From Lotus japonicus (lineage: Eukaryota; Streptophyta; Magnoliopsida; Fabales; Fabaceae): 64,000 bases of DNA. Position numbers and translations under genes: made by a program. Shown here in pieces: positions 22,238-34,166 of the stretch. The stretch's first letter is position 1. Every line of letters starts with the position of its first letter. Below the pieces are notes generated by a model. It saw only the letters and a program-made list of their open reading frames with translations, made no database searches and was not told the DNA's origin. The stretch covers positions 58,571,069-58,635,068 of the forward strand of contig NC_080042.1 of the NCBI RefSeq assembly GCF_012489685.1. The letters are read 5' to 3'.

Positions 22238-24453
22238 TGTAACACCCTCTAAACCTCGCATAAATATTATAGCTTAAATCAGAGTAAAATGCATAACACA
22301 GAGGGTGTCACACTTATTCTCCAAAACCATATATCAAAACATCTGTCATGCTCATAATAAATATATATAAATTTCCAACTTTAATGTCATAACATCATAT
22401 GCCGCACAACAGATTTATTTTTCAACTCCAAAAAAAACATAATCCAAAAATAAATAAAGAGAGTACATGAAATAACTCTTAACATCCAGGGACAAAACTA
22501 AACATTTTCCCCGGTGTTACATAACAGAGCATGACTCCCCTAACTAAACCATAAATGAAAGACTAGCTCCTCCAACTAACCCTTGCGAGAAGCTCCACTA
22601 TCCGCAGTACCTGAGCGATGTCGCATAGAACATCATTCCAACAGAAGGGTGAGAACTCATATCATATGGATAAGCATAATAATAAATAATGTGAAAGCTT
22701 ATATATGTTCCACATAAATTCTTCACACTCCACTAACAAATAATAAATTATGTAAATACTTCATAATTCTTAGCATTAAGTAAGCAAATGTTATTGTCTC
22801 CAATTACCACAACATCAAATCTCAAAAAATATCACAATTATCATTAATTAGCATCAACAACTCCCTAACACATATATGACTCAAGTGAGACCCGTGCAAA
22901 TGTCTTTGGTACCAAAGTTGTTATCCTTAGCGGTATCACCGCGTCCACTCCAGACAGATAACCACCAATAAAGCCCTCGCTCTAGGCTTCAAAACCACTC
23001 CAGTTTTGGGACAAGTCACTAGCCTCCACAAGAACTAGCAAACATTGCCTCTTGACAACTATACAGTGTATTGTGCAAAACTCAACTAACATATGCATAT
23101 TCAGACAATCTCCAAGTCTTAATTATTTTAGCATATTCATCACCTCATCACCAGCTCAACAATTCAAATCATCTCCAATTTCACAAAACACACACTTACA
23201 TGTTATCAATCACACAACTTGCAATCACAGTAACTTAACAACTTAACACATAACATCAATTCAGAAACAACATCATATAATCAACTATTAAACAGATGTA
23301 AATTAAATATAATTCATATATAACAGGTTCTGCAACTATTATACAAAAACTGGATTATTCCTAATTTTTCCCAAAAACTCGTCATCTCCTACACCATCCC
23401 CCTCATGCGCGCACTACCGCGCGCACCACTACCTACATGCGCCACCCCCCTCGCGCGCAACCCTTGTCATGGCCGCGCGCCACCGCGCCTTGCGCATCAC
23501 CACGCGCGCGCACCAAATATTTTTTCGAAAACAACATTTGCACCTAAAATGACTCATTTTATTCAAAACGGTTATAAACTGTACAGCAACCTAGGTGAAT
23601 TTTTAAATACCTCAAATACACTCAGGAAAATCCAATAGTTTTATCATGGTTCCCTATACACGTTTTGTAAATCCATGTAAATTTTCAAGTCGAAATTCGA
23701 AGTACAAAATTCAGGAAAAATCTAACACTAACAGCAGTTCGTGAGAAACGAGACAACTTAACCTATCCTCACTAAAACACATATAACTCGAGCTACAGAC
23801 GTCGGAATGAAGTGAAACCAGCGGCAAAAATTTTATAACAGAAAGGGCTACAACTTTTATGAAGACTACTTCTTCAAATTCGGTCATTAACACAGCTTGA
23901 AATAGGGTTCAAGAGCTCGTAAAATTTCCACGCGCAACCCGCGCATCATGCGCGCCTATCTTCTACCCCCAAAATTCATCTTAAAATCAAACCCTAACTA
24001 TTTCAATTTGGGAATTTCTGCATCCTAGGGTTCCTAACTCATGCTTCCTATAATTACTCACTATCATACTAATCCATAGAACATGAATTCAAACCCTTAC
24101 CTCTTGTAGATCAAATCTAGGTTTTCTGCTCTTTTCTCCTCTCCTTCTTCTCTGTTTTCACGCTTTCTCCTTCTCTGTTCTGCTCTTCTAATTCTGATTT
24201 CTCTTTCTTTCTTTTTTCTATTTATTTCACTCCTAGCCTTAAATAGTCTTACAATGGGCCCCACTCCCAACTACTCACTATAAAACCTAAAACCCTAATT
24301 TATCTATATCACATAATCACTTAATTATCTAACAAAATCACTTAATCACCTTATCATCTAATTAAATCACATAATTCATCAAATTGACATATAACATAAT
24401 AATAATTAAAATAAAATAGTAAATAATCTAATAACGAAAAATGGGGTGTTACA
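22238..24453. mobile_element. Solo LTR, 2.2 kb (probably a Ty3/chromovirus type)
   Basis: 2216 bp starting TGTAACACCC and ending GGGGTGTTACA, with a perfect CCCTC duplication (22233-22237, 24454-24458). TG..CA ends, a 5-bp duplication and no internal coding region fit a solo LTR. The inside has a GC-rich stretch full of GCGCGC words (23405-23515), unlike its AT-rich surroundings. From the position of an antisense-looking CCAATAAAGCCCTCGC block and the CT-rich promoter-like end, the parent element probably ran on the minus strand. The superfamily is inferred from length and ends only. Confidence 0.7.
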
Positions 24454-25770
24454 CCCTCCACCTTCCACCACCACCTCTACCATCACCTCCACCACAAACG
24501 TTCACCGCCACGACCACTGTCGCCTCTGAAACCACCACTGCTGCCTTTGCCGTCAATTCTTTATTCATAACCCCACTTCCATCGCCTCCACCATCACCAC
24601 CACCCCCACCACTGGTAACAACCACTGCCACTGCGACCACTGCCAATAGGTAACACCGACCTCCAGCACCCGTGCTACCTGACTCTCCAATATTATGTCT
24701 CTTCAATCATCAAGTGTTGTGAATTTACTAACTAACAAATAACTTTTAAATTAAAAGTAGCTTTTAAGTTATAAAAAATAAAAATTTGACAACAACTTTT
24801 ACTTTTTTCTAAAGGCTCTTATTTTTCGCTTTTATTTCAAAGTAATTTTTAAGACAAAAAAAGTCGGGTCAAACATTATCAGAAGATTTTATATTCACTT
24901 TTTTATTGAGCGCGACATGCATCATCATGATGGAAGTTTACCTTAATCCTCTTTCTCGGTTACGGTTAGTTGAAGCTTTCATCACCCTTCTCTCTAGAAG
25001 CCGAAAATTGTGTCACGCCCTCTAGAAGCACAAAGACAACAAGTAGTAATAAATTTAACTTTCTTTATCATCTAGAAAATCATGTTTTTTTTTTTTTTAC
25101 AGTAAAAATCATTTTATTGAAGAGAAAATACATGAGAACAGCCTTCTCATGAAAGAGGGGAACATAAAAAAAAGAACAAGCAAAACAAAACCCCTAAAAA
25201 TCCAATTTTAGAGAAAGAGCCTCATCAAAACCTTATTAGGAAAAAACCATTAGGGATAAAAACCTAATGAAGGAAAAAGAGTACTCAAATCTCTAAAAGG
25301 ACTTTTTAAAACATAACCTCAACAAAGAAATAACCAAAAACCCCACAAACCGGTATGCAAACCAATCTGCATTATCGACAGATAACACCCACGATGCTAA
25401 TCTGGAATGCAAGCAATATGCCCATCCCCCATCCACATCCACATCCACGATGCCAAACTAACACCTTTACCTTCAAATTATGACAGCAATTGGTCCAGCA
25501 AAATTCCTTTCCATAATATAATAGTCTCCACACTTTTTATGTCCAAAATGCATCAACAAATAAACCAGTAGACCACCCTCCTCACCAATTTACATTCCAC
25601 CCCTAACAATCCAAAACACCACCAAATTCGAAGACAGCGGAACCCATTCCTTATGATTAAGCAAGTTAAAAAATAAACAAGCATAAATATAGCATAGATC
25701 AGAATCTGCTAATACCACAACCAACGACCATTTAAAATGGTACATAAAAGGCCCCTAAAATCCTTCTTCC

Positions 25771-28700
25771 TTACTTCGCCCACCTTGATCCCTGTCGTTG
25801 CATCAACACACACTCCATCACATCAACCTTGATCAGCAACCTGTTATCCCCTTTGCTGCCAGACAACACGTAGTGCAAGTTAGGGTGATTCTCCCTCAGC
25901 TGCTTCTCTAGTCGCTGTACAATTTCATCTTCTCGTCCCTTATAAACCACACCCAACTGCTTCGCTACCTTCCATGTATGTCGAGCCCTAGCAGACGCAT
26001 CCTCCCATTCAAAATCATCGTCTGAGATGGGTAGATCAATCACCTGTTGCTTTGGTTTAGCCTTGCTTCCGCGTGGTCTTCCCCGTTTTGGTTTGGGCTT
26101 GGCCTCTGTCTTCCTCCCCCGTAACGCTCCCAAACCACCTTTCTTCCTCCCACGTCTCTGTTTTACTTTATCTAGAATTTCAGTATCAGACAAACCGAAA
26201 CCCTCTGTGTCTATTTCTTCGACAGCAAAGACGTTTGTATGTCCTATGCAAGCCTGCACCCCAACAACTAGATTGTTTTCAATTGACCCATCAGATTTCT
26301 TATCCCAACCTGATAGCGTATTGAGAGGAGATGCTGCTACTCCTTTTGTTGACCTGGCAATCTTCTTTATTTGGTGCAATGAAACTCTGGGCCCCGTAAA
26401 AATCTTCCTTAACAAACCACCAAATCGTATAACTTGACTTTGAGTTGGAGTTGCTACACCTCCTGTCTGCAAGGTTTTTCCATAATTCTGATCATAAATT
26501 AGTCTCCTAGATGAGCCTGCTCCCGTTAATAAAGATGGCATAACCCAAGTATTATTGGGCCACCTCAAATTCATACCCCATCTAAGAGGATTATCATTAC
26601 ATGAAACTGACCCCACATTCAGCACCGATTGGGCTCTGACCCCACAGTTGACCTTCCATTGTTGACCCACTAAAAAAGCTTTATCAGAGTTATCAAACCA
26701 AACCTTCCCTACCTGACCCCCTTCCACCGAAAACTGTTCCTTAATTTCCTCAAAATTTGTTTCCTCCGTTTCCTTTTTTTGAGTTCCTTTCAAATTAATC
26801 AGATCATCATGAACATTTACTGCCTCAATTTGATTGCATAACATATACTCTGAGAGACCATTAGCGACGTTGACCACCGCCAATTCCTTGCACTCGTTGA
26901 CGGCAGCAACACACTCAACTTCCTCAATACCTTCCTCCAACCTGTACCCCGCAAAATTTTCAAAATTCCAATCTTTTAAAACTGCCAAGTCCTTTATCTC
27001 CTCCAATGAATAGCCGGCCTCTCTTAAGTGTTGAACCGTTTCCTCAAGCATGTCATCAATACTCTCAGACGTTTGTTTTTCCGTTACTCTTGGTGTAACA
27101 ACCACGCCGTCATCGCGCTGACCCTCGTCAACGGGCTCGTCCCCCTCATGCTCCGACGACGAAGTTGACACCTCTGACATTGTCTTATGATTCCTTGAAG
27201 ACATCCCTGAAGCCAGGTACACACCTGCTGAATGGTCTGGTTCAACCATCACCTTTACAATCTCCCCATCAAGCAAGACTGTGATTTCACGCGAAGTGGT
27301 TATCGGAATTGACGAATCAACTAGGATACGAGCAGGGGCGGATCCAGACATTATATATTGGTGAGGCTAAATATAAAATAAATTATAAACTAAAATATAA
27401 AGTAAAAATTATATTAGTTATTAAGCAAGAAGTAGCTATAATCTCACATGAAAAACACAAAATTTTATTCAACCAATAAAAGTTAAGACCAATTTGTGCA
27501 GTAAAAAGAACAAATTTTGCTTTTTTTTGGAGAAAACATTACAATGTTGCTAATTTAACATTCCAAAATTTAGAGACACGAATCAACAATCAAAACAGGA
27601 AAACTCATCAGCAAAAACAAACGGAGGTAGCTCCAAACCCCACATGGTTCCATCAAAGAACTCAGATCTGCTGAGTTCACAAGCAAAAATTCTCACCCAA
27701 AAAATCAATCCAACTCAACGCGTGCAACAAGTTCGTAAACCAAAAACAAATCTTTGAAAATTGAAAATTAAAAAAAATAGAAATAGAATTGTGGTTGATT
27801 GATGCGGTGATTAGGGTTCTCCATACGATGAGAAATTTAGGAATGTGAAGATTGGTGGGTTTTTAATTTTTGGGGGAAATGATTTTAAGTTGATGTATGC
27901 CAAAAAGCAACAATGGAAGAAAGAAAGAAAGAAAAACCGCGTTCTAATTTGATGTTAACCGTGAATTTTGATTTTTTACTTATTAAGCTATGGCGGCGCT
28001 TTCAACCGCCGCCATACATTAACACAATACTTTTATCAGCAGTTCCAGAACCGCCGCTATAAACGATATTAACAAAAAAAAATTAAAAAATCTGGTGTGG
28101 CTAAAGCCACACCTAGCCTACACGTGGGTCCGCCCCTGGATACGAGCCACATCAAATCGAGCCCCCGATGAGGTTGGCCCGTCCAGACACACTAGCCGCC
28201 TCAAAGGAGCAACAAGCGTCTCAAAAAACTCATAACCCCAAGCATATACTGGCACATTCCTCACCTTCAGCCACGTCGAATGACTACGGGAACGAGTCGC
28301 CCTCGTACATGGCGTAATTGACTGGAATTTCTGCTGCAAAAAACCATCCTTAATAATATCCAACATCTCCTCTCTGGTCTCAAATTCTAGTAGAACCTCC
28401 TTTGCACCTAAGGGTTTAAAACGAATAGAGCTAAGTCCATTACCAATAAGGAAATCTTGCAACACTTCAATTGTATAAATCTCATCCAGGGATGCTTCTG
28501 CCCAAGTCTCCAGCCTCCTCTGATCCTCCACCATTGTGTGAAAAATCATGTCATGTACCTCCTGCGTCCTGCATTTCTCTCGCCACACTTGCTTGGCTGG
28601 CTGCTGCCCCACTTGCTTACGCCCTTCAGACACAACAGTCTCCTGCCCAAAAGCTTGCTTTTCGCCTACAAACTTCTGCTTCCAAACCTTAGAATGCCTA

Positions 28701-29068
28701 TTCGTGACATTCCTTCTATTCGTATAATCGTACCGCGCCCTATTCACCATCAGAAAGGATTCAAAAAACCATGACCCATTCAGACTTCGTATGGCTTCAC
28801 ACGCATCTTGTTCGTACTTAAATCTGATGAAAGCAAACCTGCTTTTTCTCCCCTGCTTCCTCCTTCTCTGCAAAAAGACCCCATGCAACACACCGTAACG
28901 TTCAAACATTCTTCTCAAATCATGGTATGATACATTATCAGATACACCATCCACGAAAATTGTGAACACTTTCTTATCCGTCCTCCATTGTTGTCGATCA
29001 GCACCATGACTCCCGACCACCTCCGGCCTCGAAACAGGCCAAGCCCTAGCAGAGCCAGTGGGGCTCAT
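25771..29068 (-). pseudogene. RRM-type LINE ORF1, interrupted by a hAT insertion
   Basis: The N-terminal part is 28139-29068 and the C-terminal part 25771-27324, one frame once the 806-bp hAT element and one copy of its 8-bp duplication are discounted. The start MSPTGSARAW (29068) is followed by an RRM (residues about 33-110; RNP-like VFTIFVDGVS and RFAFIRFKY). Next comes a conserved middle domain (WLKVRNVPVYAWGYEFF), an acidic/Ser spacer, a basic stretch with an AT-hook core (PKRGRPRGSK), and a helical end (TWKVAKQLGVVYKG) ending in TGA-free sequence up to 25771. Apart from the hAT insert no stop is seen. The methionine near 27351 is created by the transposon end and is not a real start. Confidence 0.85.
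27333..28138. mobile_element. Non-autonomous hAT element inside the LINE ORF1
   Basis: 806 bp with terminal inverted repeats CAGGGGCGGATCCA and CAGGGGCGGACCCA (one mismatch) and a perfect 8-bp duplication GATACGAG (27325-27332, 28139-28146). 8-bp duplications with CAGGGGCGGA ends are typical of plant hAT elements. No transposase is encoded. A GC-rich inner inverted pair (GGCGGCG..CCGCCGCC, about 27990-28010, and CGCCGCTAT, about 28053) lies near the right end. Confidence 0.92.
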
Positions 29069-29106
29069 TCTGAACTGTTTACTTTACTTATCTAGAAAAT
29101 CATGTT

Positions 29107-30043
29107 ACTAGCTATTTTGAATACTAGTTTTTCTTTTAATTCAAATTTTGAATAATAGTAGTCACATGAGATATCATTCCTCTGTAAAAAAAAATAGTAG
29201 TCACATGAGACATGTACACGAAGATACTCCATAGGTTTATGAAAACGGATTCATTGACTCCAGATTGTATTTTTAGTTTCTCTAATCTGCATTATGTGTA
29301 AATTTTAGTTCATTAATTTTTCTCAAGATAAAATAATTAATTAGATTGAAAAAATGATTTATTAAATTCTTCTTATATAAGCTCTTCTTGAAAGAGTTCT
29401 TATATTAAGCAGTAAATGCATAGACATGTCCTGCACTTAGGACTTAATATTATTTTAGAAAAGAAGACACTTAGGACTTAATATAAGAAGAGTTTTCTTT
29501 AAAAAGAATGTAAGAAATCCTCAATTTTTAGTTTTTATTTCAATATTTCGGGGTTTACTTCAAATGTATAAATAAATTTTGTTTGGTCAAAAAAGTAAAA
29601 ATAATTAAAAAGAGTGAATAGATAACATCAAAAACATTTTTTTAAAGAAGATAACATCAAACATAATTTATACATAATGATCAAAAGAGAAACCCAATTT
29701 TTTTATTGTTTTACATTTTGGTTTGGAAGCTGGTCTACGGAACTATAACTCAGTTGACCAAAACTTTCATTTGGGGTAGGCGTGTGTTTAATACCTCAAA
29801 AAGTCTATCTAACTCCCCACCAAACAATGATGTACTACTTGACTTATTTTTAACCCTCCCTTTGGTATACAGATGAAACTTAAGCCCATTAACTGATTAA
29901 TGAATTGCTATATCAACTTTTAAAATTTTTATGTTGTTAAATTAAAATATCTGTCCTTATAGACAATCAATATAGTGACACAAATTTAATGATTATCTAG
30001 AAGTTTGAAGAACATGTTAAAACTTTAATATGACAGAATTTAA

Positions 30044-30083
<40 letters not shown>

Positions 30084-30253
30084 TGAAACATCCCAGTCCA
30101 AGTCTCAAAGCAAGCCAACAATTTTCACCCTTTTCTGTGTGCACATACATTCATCATTACTCTGCCCAACCACATATCCTCATCTTCCTTGAAGTTTGCA
30201 ATGAACTCCTTAACATATACACTTTGAAAACCAGAAAAAATTGAGACACCTAG
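29107..30253. other. Intergenic / upstream region of the receptor kinase
   Basis: AT-rich. A short duplication GTAGTCACATGAGA occurs at about 29158 and 29199. (AT)17 microsatellite at 30048-30081, about 170 bp before the receptor kinase ATG. No other gene seen. Confidence 0.6.
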
Positions 30254-33200
30254 ATGACAATACCAACCCAATCATGTGTAAAATTTTCATTTCACTTCCT
30301 TCTAACTCTGTTCTTCTTTCTATGCCATGCAAATTCTCAGTCTCAGACTCAGTTATATGATCAAGAACATGAAATCCTAATGAACATAAAGCAATACTTT
30401 CAAAACCCACCTATCCTCACACACTGGACTCAATCAAGCTCCTCCTCTCACTGTTCTTGGTCAGAAATCACCTGCAACAATGGCTCTGTCACTGGACTCA
30501 CCATCACCAAGGCCAACATCACTCAAACAATACCACCCTTCATCTGTGACCTCAAAAATATCACACATGTTAACTTCAGCTCCAATTTCATCCCTGGTGA
30601 TTTCCCAACATCTCTCTACAACTGTTCCAAGCTAGAGTACCTTGACCTCTCTCTCAACAATTTTGATGGCAAAATCCCTCATGACATAGACAGTTTGAGT
30701 GGTAATTTGCAATATCTTAACCTTGGCTCCACCAATTTCAAAGGTGATATTCCTTCCAGTATTGGAAAGTTAAAGGAACTGAGGGAACTCCACCTTCAAT
30801 ATTCTTTATTCAATGGCACTGTCCCTGCTGCGATAGGTGATTTGTCCAATCTTGAGGTCTTGGACTTGTCCTCAAACACCATGTTCCCTTCTTGGAAATT
30901 GCCTAATAGCTTCACCAAGTTGAAAAAATTGAAGGTTTTGTATGTTTATGGTTCCAATTTGATTGGGGAAATCCCAGAAACCATTGGAGACATGGTGGCT
31001 TTGGAGAAGTTGGATATGTCAGACAATGGTTTAACTGGAAAAATTCCTAGCAATTTGCTCATGCTGAAGAATCTGAGCATATTGCAACTTTATAACAACA
31101 GACTTTCTGGGGAGATACCTGGTGTGATTGAAGCACTGAACTTGACAGCACTTGGGCTCTCAATCAACACTCTCACAGGGAAAATACCAGAAGATGTTGG
31201 AAAGCTTCAGAAGTTAACATGGTTGAGTTTGTCTCAGAATAGCTTATCAGGGGTGGTACCAGAAAGCTTAGGAAGGCTTCCAGCTCTTGCCGATTTTCGC
31301 GTATTTCTCAACAATTTATCAGGTACTCTTCCTCCTGATTTAGGCCGTTACTCAAAGCTCAAGACCTTTTTTGTTTCATCCAATAAATTTACTGGAAAGT
31401 TACCAGAGAATTTGTGCTATTATGGTGAGTTACTCAACTTGACAGCTTATGACAATAATATGTTTGGGGAATTGCCTGAGTCACTAGGAAATTGCAGTGG
31501 CCTGCTGGATCTGAAAATTTACAGTAATCAGTTTTCTGGTAATATTCCTAGTGGTCTTTGGACATCTTTCAATTTGTCAAATTTCATGGTGAGCCATAAT
31601 AATTTCACTGGTGTGCTTCCTGAGAGGTTGTCTTGGAATGTGTCAAGGTTTGAGATAGGTTACAATCAGTTTTCTGGTGGAATTCCAAATGGAGTGTCAT
31701 CATGGAGTAATGTGGTTGTGTTTGATGCAAGAAAGAACCACTTTAATGGAAGTGTTCCTCAAGGGATAACTTCTCTTCCAAAGCTAACAACTCTGTTGCT
31801 TGATCAGAACCAGCTTTCTGGGCCACTTCCTTCAGATATAATATCATGGAAGTCACTAGTAACTCTAAATTTCAGCCACAACCAAATCTCTGGACAAATC
31901 CCAGATGCAATTGGTCAATTACCTGTCCTGAGTCAACTTGATCTCTCAGAAAATCAATTATCTGGCAAAATCCCTTCTCAATTCACCAGACTCACCAATC
32001 TCAACTTGTCTTCTAATCAATTGACTGGGAGGATTCCAAGTGAGTTTCAAAATTCTGTGTATGCAACCAGCTTTTTAGGCAATTCTGGTCTCTGTGCTGA
32101 TACCCCAGCATTGAACCTTTCTTTGTGCAACTCTGGCCCTCAAAGCACAAGCAAGGGCTCATCATCATGGTCTATTGGCTTGGTTATAGGCCTGGTGGTA
32201 GTAGTAGTGTTCTTACTGGCTTTGCTTGCATCACTATTGATTCTCAGAGTTCACAGAAAAAGAAAGCAAAGATTGGATAACTCTTGGAAGCTCATTTCCT
32301 TTCAGAGGCTGAGCTTCACTGAATCAAGCATTGTCTCATCCATGACAGACCAAAACATTATTGGCAGTGGCGGATACGGTACAGTGTACCGCGTTGATGT
32401 TGATAGTTTAGGCTATGTTGCTGTGAAAAAGATTTGTAATACCAGAAGCTTAGACATAGACCAGAAGCTCGAAAGCTCATTTCGTTCCGAAGTTAAAGTA
32501 CTGAGCAATATTCGCCATAACAACATTGTGAGGTTGTTGTGCTGTATCTCTAATGAGGCTTCTATGCTTCTTGTCTATGAGTATCTGGAAAATCATAGCT
32601 TAGATAAGTGGCTGCACTTGAAACCTAAGTCATCATCTGTGTCAGGTGTAGTCCAGCAGTATACGGTACTTGATTGGCCTAAGAGGTTGAAAATAGCCAT
32701 TGGGGCTGCTCAAGGTTTGAGCTACATGCACCATGATTGTTCACCCCCCATTGTTCATCGAGATGTGAAAACAAGCAACATCCTTTTGGATAAGCAATTC
32801 AATGCAAAAGTTGCTGATTTTGGACTTGCTAGGATGTTGATCAAGCCAGGGGAACTTAACATCATGTCAACTGTGATTGGCACATTTGGCTATATTGCTC
32901 CAGGTAAATGACATGCCAATCTTTTTGTTTCTTAACCAACAATTATATTGTTTTTACTCCCTTAAATTCTGTCTGTCTATTTTTCAAGGCTTATATTATC
33001 TGTCAATGACCCATTGTTTTTTCTTAGTTTATTTTCTAAGTGTTTTTCATACATGACTTGCAGAATATGTTCAAACAACAAGAATCAGTGAGAAGGTTGA
33101 TGTGTATAGCTTTGGGGTAGTCCTATTGGAGCTGACAACTGGTAAAGAAGCAAATTATGGAGACCAACACTCATCTCTTGCAGAGTGGGCGTGGCGTCAC

Positions 33201-33470
33201 ATTCTGATAGGAAGTAATGTAGAAGATCTGCTAGACAAAGATGTCATGGAAGCTAGTTATATTGATGAGATGTGCAGTGTGTTCAAGCTTGGGGTCATGT
33301 GCACTGCAACACTTCCTGCTACCAGGCCTTCCATGAAGGAGGTCCTACAAATATTGCTCAGCTTTGGAGAACCATTTGCTTATGGAGAACAGAAAGTTAG
33401 CCACTACTATGATGCTGCTCCCCTTCTTAAGAATTCAAATAGGGAAACTAGGTTAGATGTTGATATATGA
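30254..33470 (+). CDS. LRR receptor-like serine/threonine kinase (HSL1-like, subgroup XI)
   Basis: Two exons, 30254-32903 and 33064-33470; 1018 aa. A hydrophobic signal peptide (about 1-28) is followed by an LRR N-terminal cap with CSWSEITC, then some 20 plant-type LRRs (LxxLxLxxNxLSGxIP) in two runs with many N-glycosylation sites. The transmembrane helix is near residues 638-664 and the kinase about 690-985. Kinase motifs: GSGGYGTVYRV loop, VAVKK lysine, HRDVKTSN (an RD kinase), DFGLA, then IAP/E joined across the intron into the APE motif. The intron at this place and the overall layout match the HSL1/HAESA-related and At5g25930-like kinases, which read peptide signals at the plasma membrane. 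The ligand cannot be told from sequence. All key residues are intact. Confidence 0.95.
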
Positions 33471-33899
33471 ATTAGGATATACCACTTTTTGGCCTTATCT
33501 CATTCTGCTCCTACATGTATTTTTAATATGTAATTATGTATAAGGCATAGGACAAAACTCAAGCAAACACTACCATAGTGACAATTGGCCAATTAGTATA
33601 CAGGATATTGGGATGGTGAGTGAATCCAACAATTTGAGGCAATTTTCGTGAAGAAAGTGGATAGTGGATGAGTTTGGTGTTGGAAGGTTCGTTGTACATA
33701 GCAATGCCTTTTCCAGAGCCAGTGGTCAATGGTGCCATGCTAGCTGAATTGATCAGTTTTGTTTAGGTAGAAACTATATGTGGTGCTAGCTTGTGCATTT
33801 ATTGTGTTGAGATCTTCTATCTTCCCTGCTGATGTAGATATATATATCTTCCACCTCATACGTCCTTCAAGTACTATAGTAAAAACCACCTTAACTATA

Positions 33900-34164
33900 C
33901 TCCCTTCATTCCTATTTAACTGTCTGAGAAGAAAATAAACACACATATTAAGGAGTGCAATTAATTTTGTTGGTTTTCATAAAAGTGGTATTTGTTTTTT
34001 ATTTTTACCCTTTAGATTTCATTTTATCTTTCTTCATTTATTGTTCTTATAAGGGTATTAGTTGTATAAATATCATTTAATGCTCTCTTGAAATGCTAAA
34101 TGGACAGTTAAATAGGAACAAATTATTTTTCTTAAAGTGGACAGATAAATAGGAACGAAGGGAG
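33900..34164. mobile_element. Stowaway-like MITE (Tc1/mariner type)
   Basis: 265 bp; left end CTCCCTTCATTCCTATTTAA, right end on the other strand CTCCCTTCGTTCCTATTTAT, TA duplications at 33898-33899 and 34165-34166. An internal second near-copy of the right end (GGACAGTTAAATAGGAAC, about 34103) is present. The rest is AT-rich and non-coding. Confidence 0.88.
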
Positions 34165-34166
34165 TA

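Larger units (their letters stand above)
21484..24878. mobile_element. MITE-like unit with CCA-rich core, interrupted by a solo LTR
   Basis: The outer ends face each other: GTGTTTGGCCCAACTT at about 21484 and, on the other strand, ATGTTTGACCCGACTT from about 24878. Both ends continue with similar AT-rich TTTTAACTTATTTTTAAG-like sequence. The core is a CCA-rich repeat (21663-22237 continuing at 24454-24650). Without the 2.2-kb inserted LTR the unit is about 1.2 kb. No clean TSD is visible, so boundaries and class are tentative. Confidence 0.5.
25085..29089 (-). mobile_element. ORF1-only LINE ('half LINE'), minus strand, split by hAT
   Basis: A poly-T (25085 to about 25099) marks the 3' end. 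A 17-bp duplication ATCTAGAAAATCATGTT at 25070-25086 and 29090-29106 brackets the insert. The LINE part (about 3.2 kb without the hAT element) holds a short 5' UTR, an RRM-containing ORF1 and about 670 bp of 3' UTR. No endonuclease or reverse transcriptase is present. An L1 ORF1 copied with its own poly-A tail recalls the mammalian HAL1 elements; the alternative is an RNA that lost ORF2 by splicing or deletion before insertion. Confidence 0.8.

Noticed and set aside
21734..22277. Long Pro/Thr/His-rich open frames (up to 172 codons) in the CCA array
   Set aside because: They follow from the trinucleotide repeat, occur in several frames, and have no start context or conserved domain.
25771..27351. 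A separate 526-aa gene starting near 27351
   Set aside because: The start lies in the hAT terminal repeat; the frame is the C-terminal half of the LINE ORF1.
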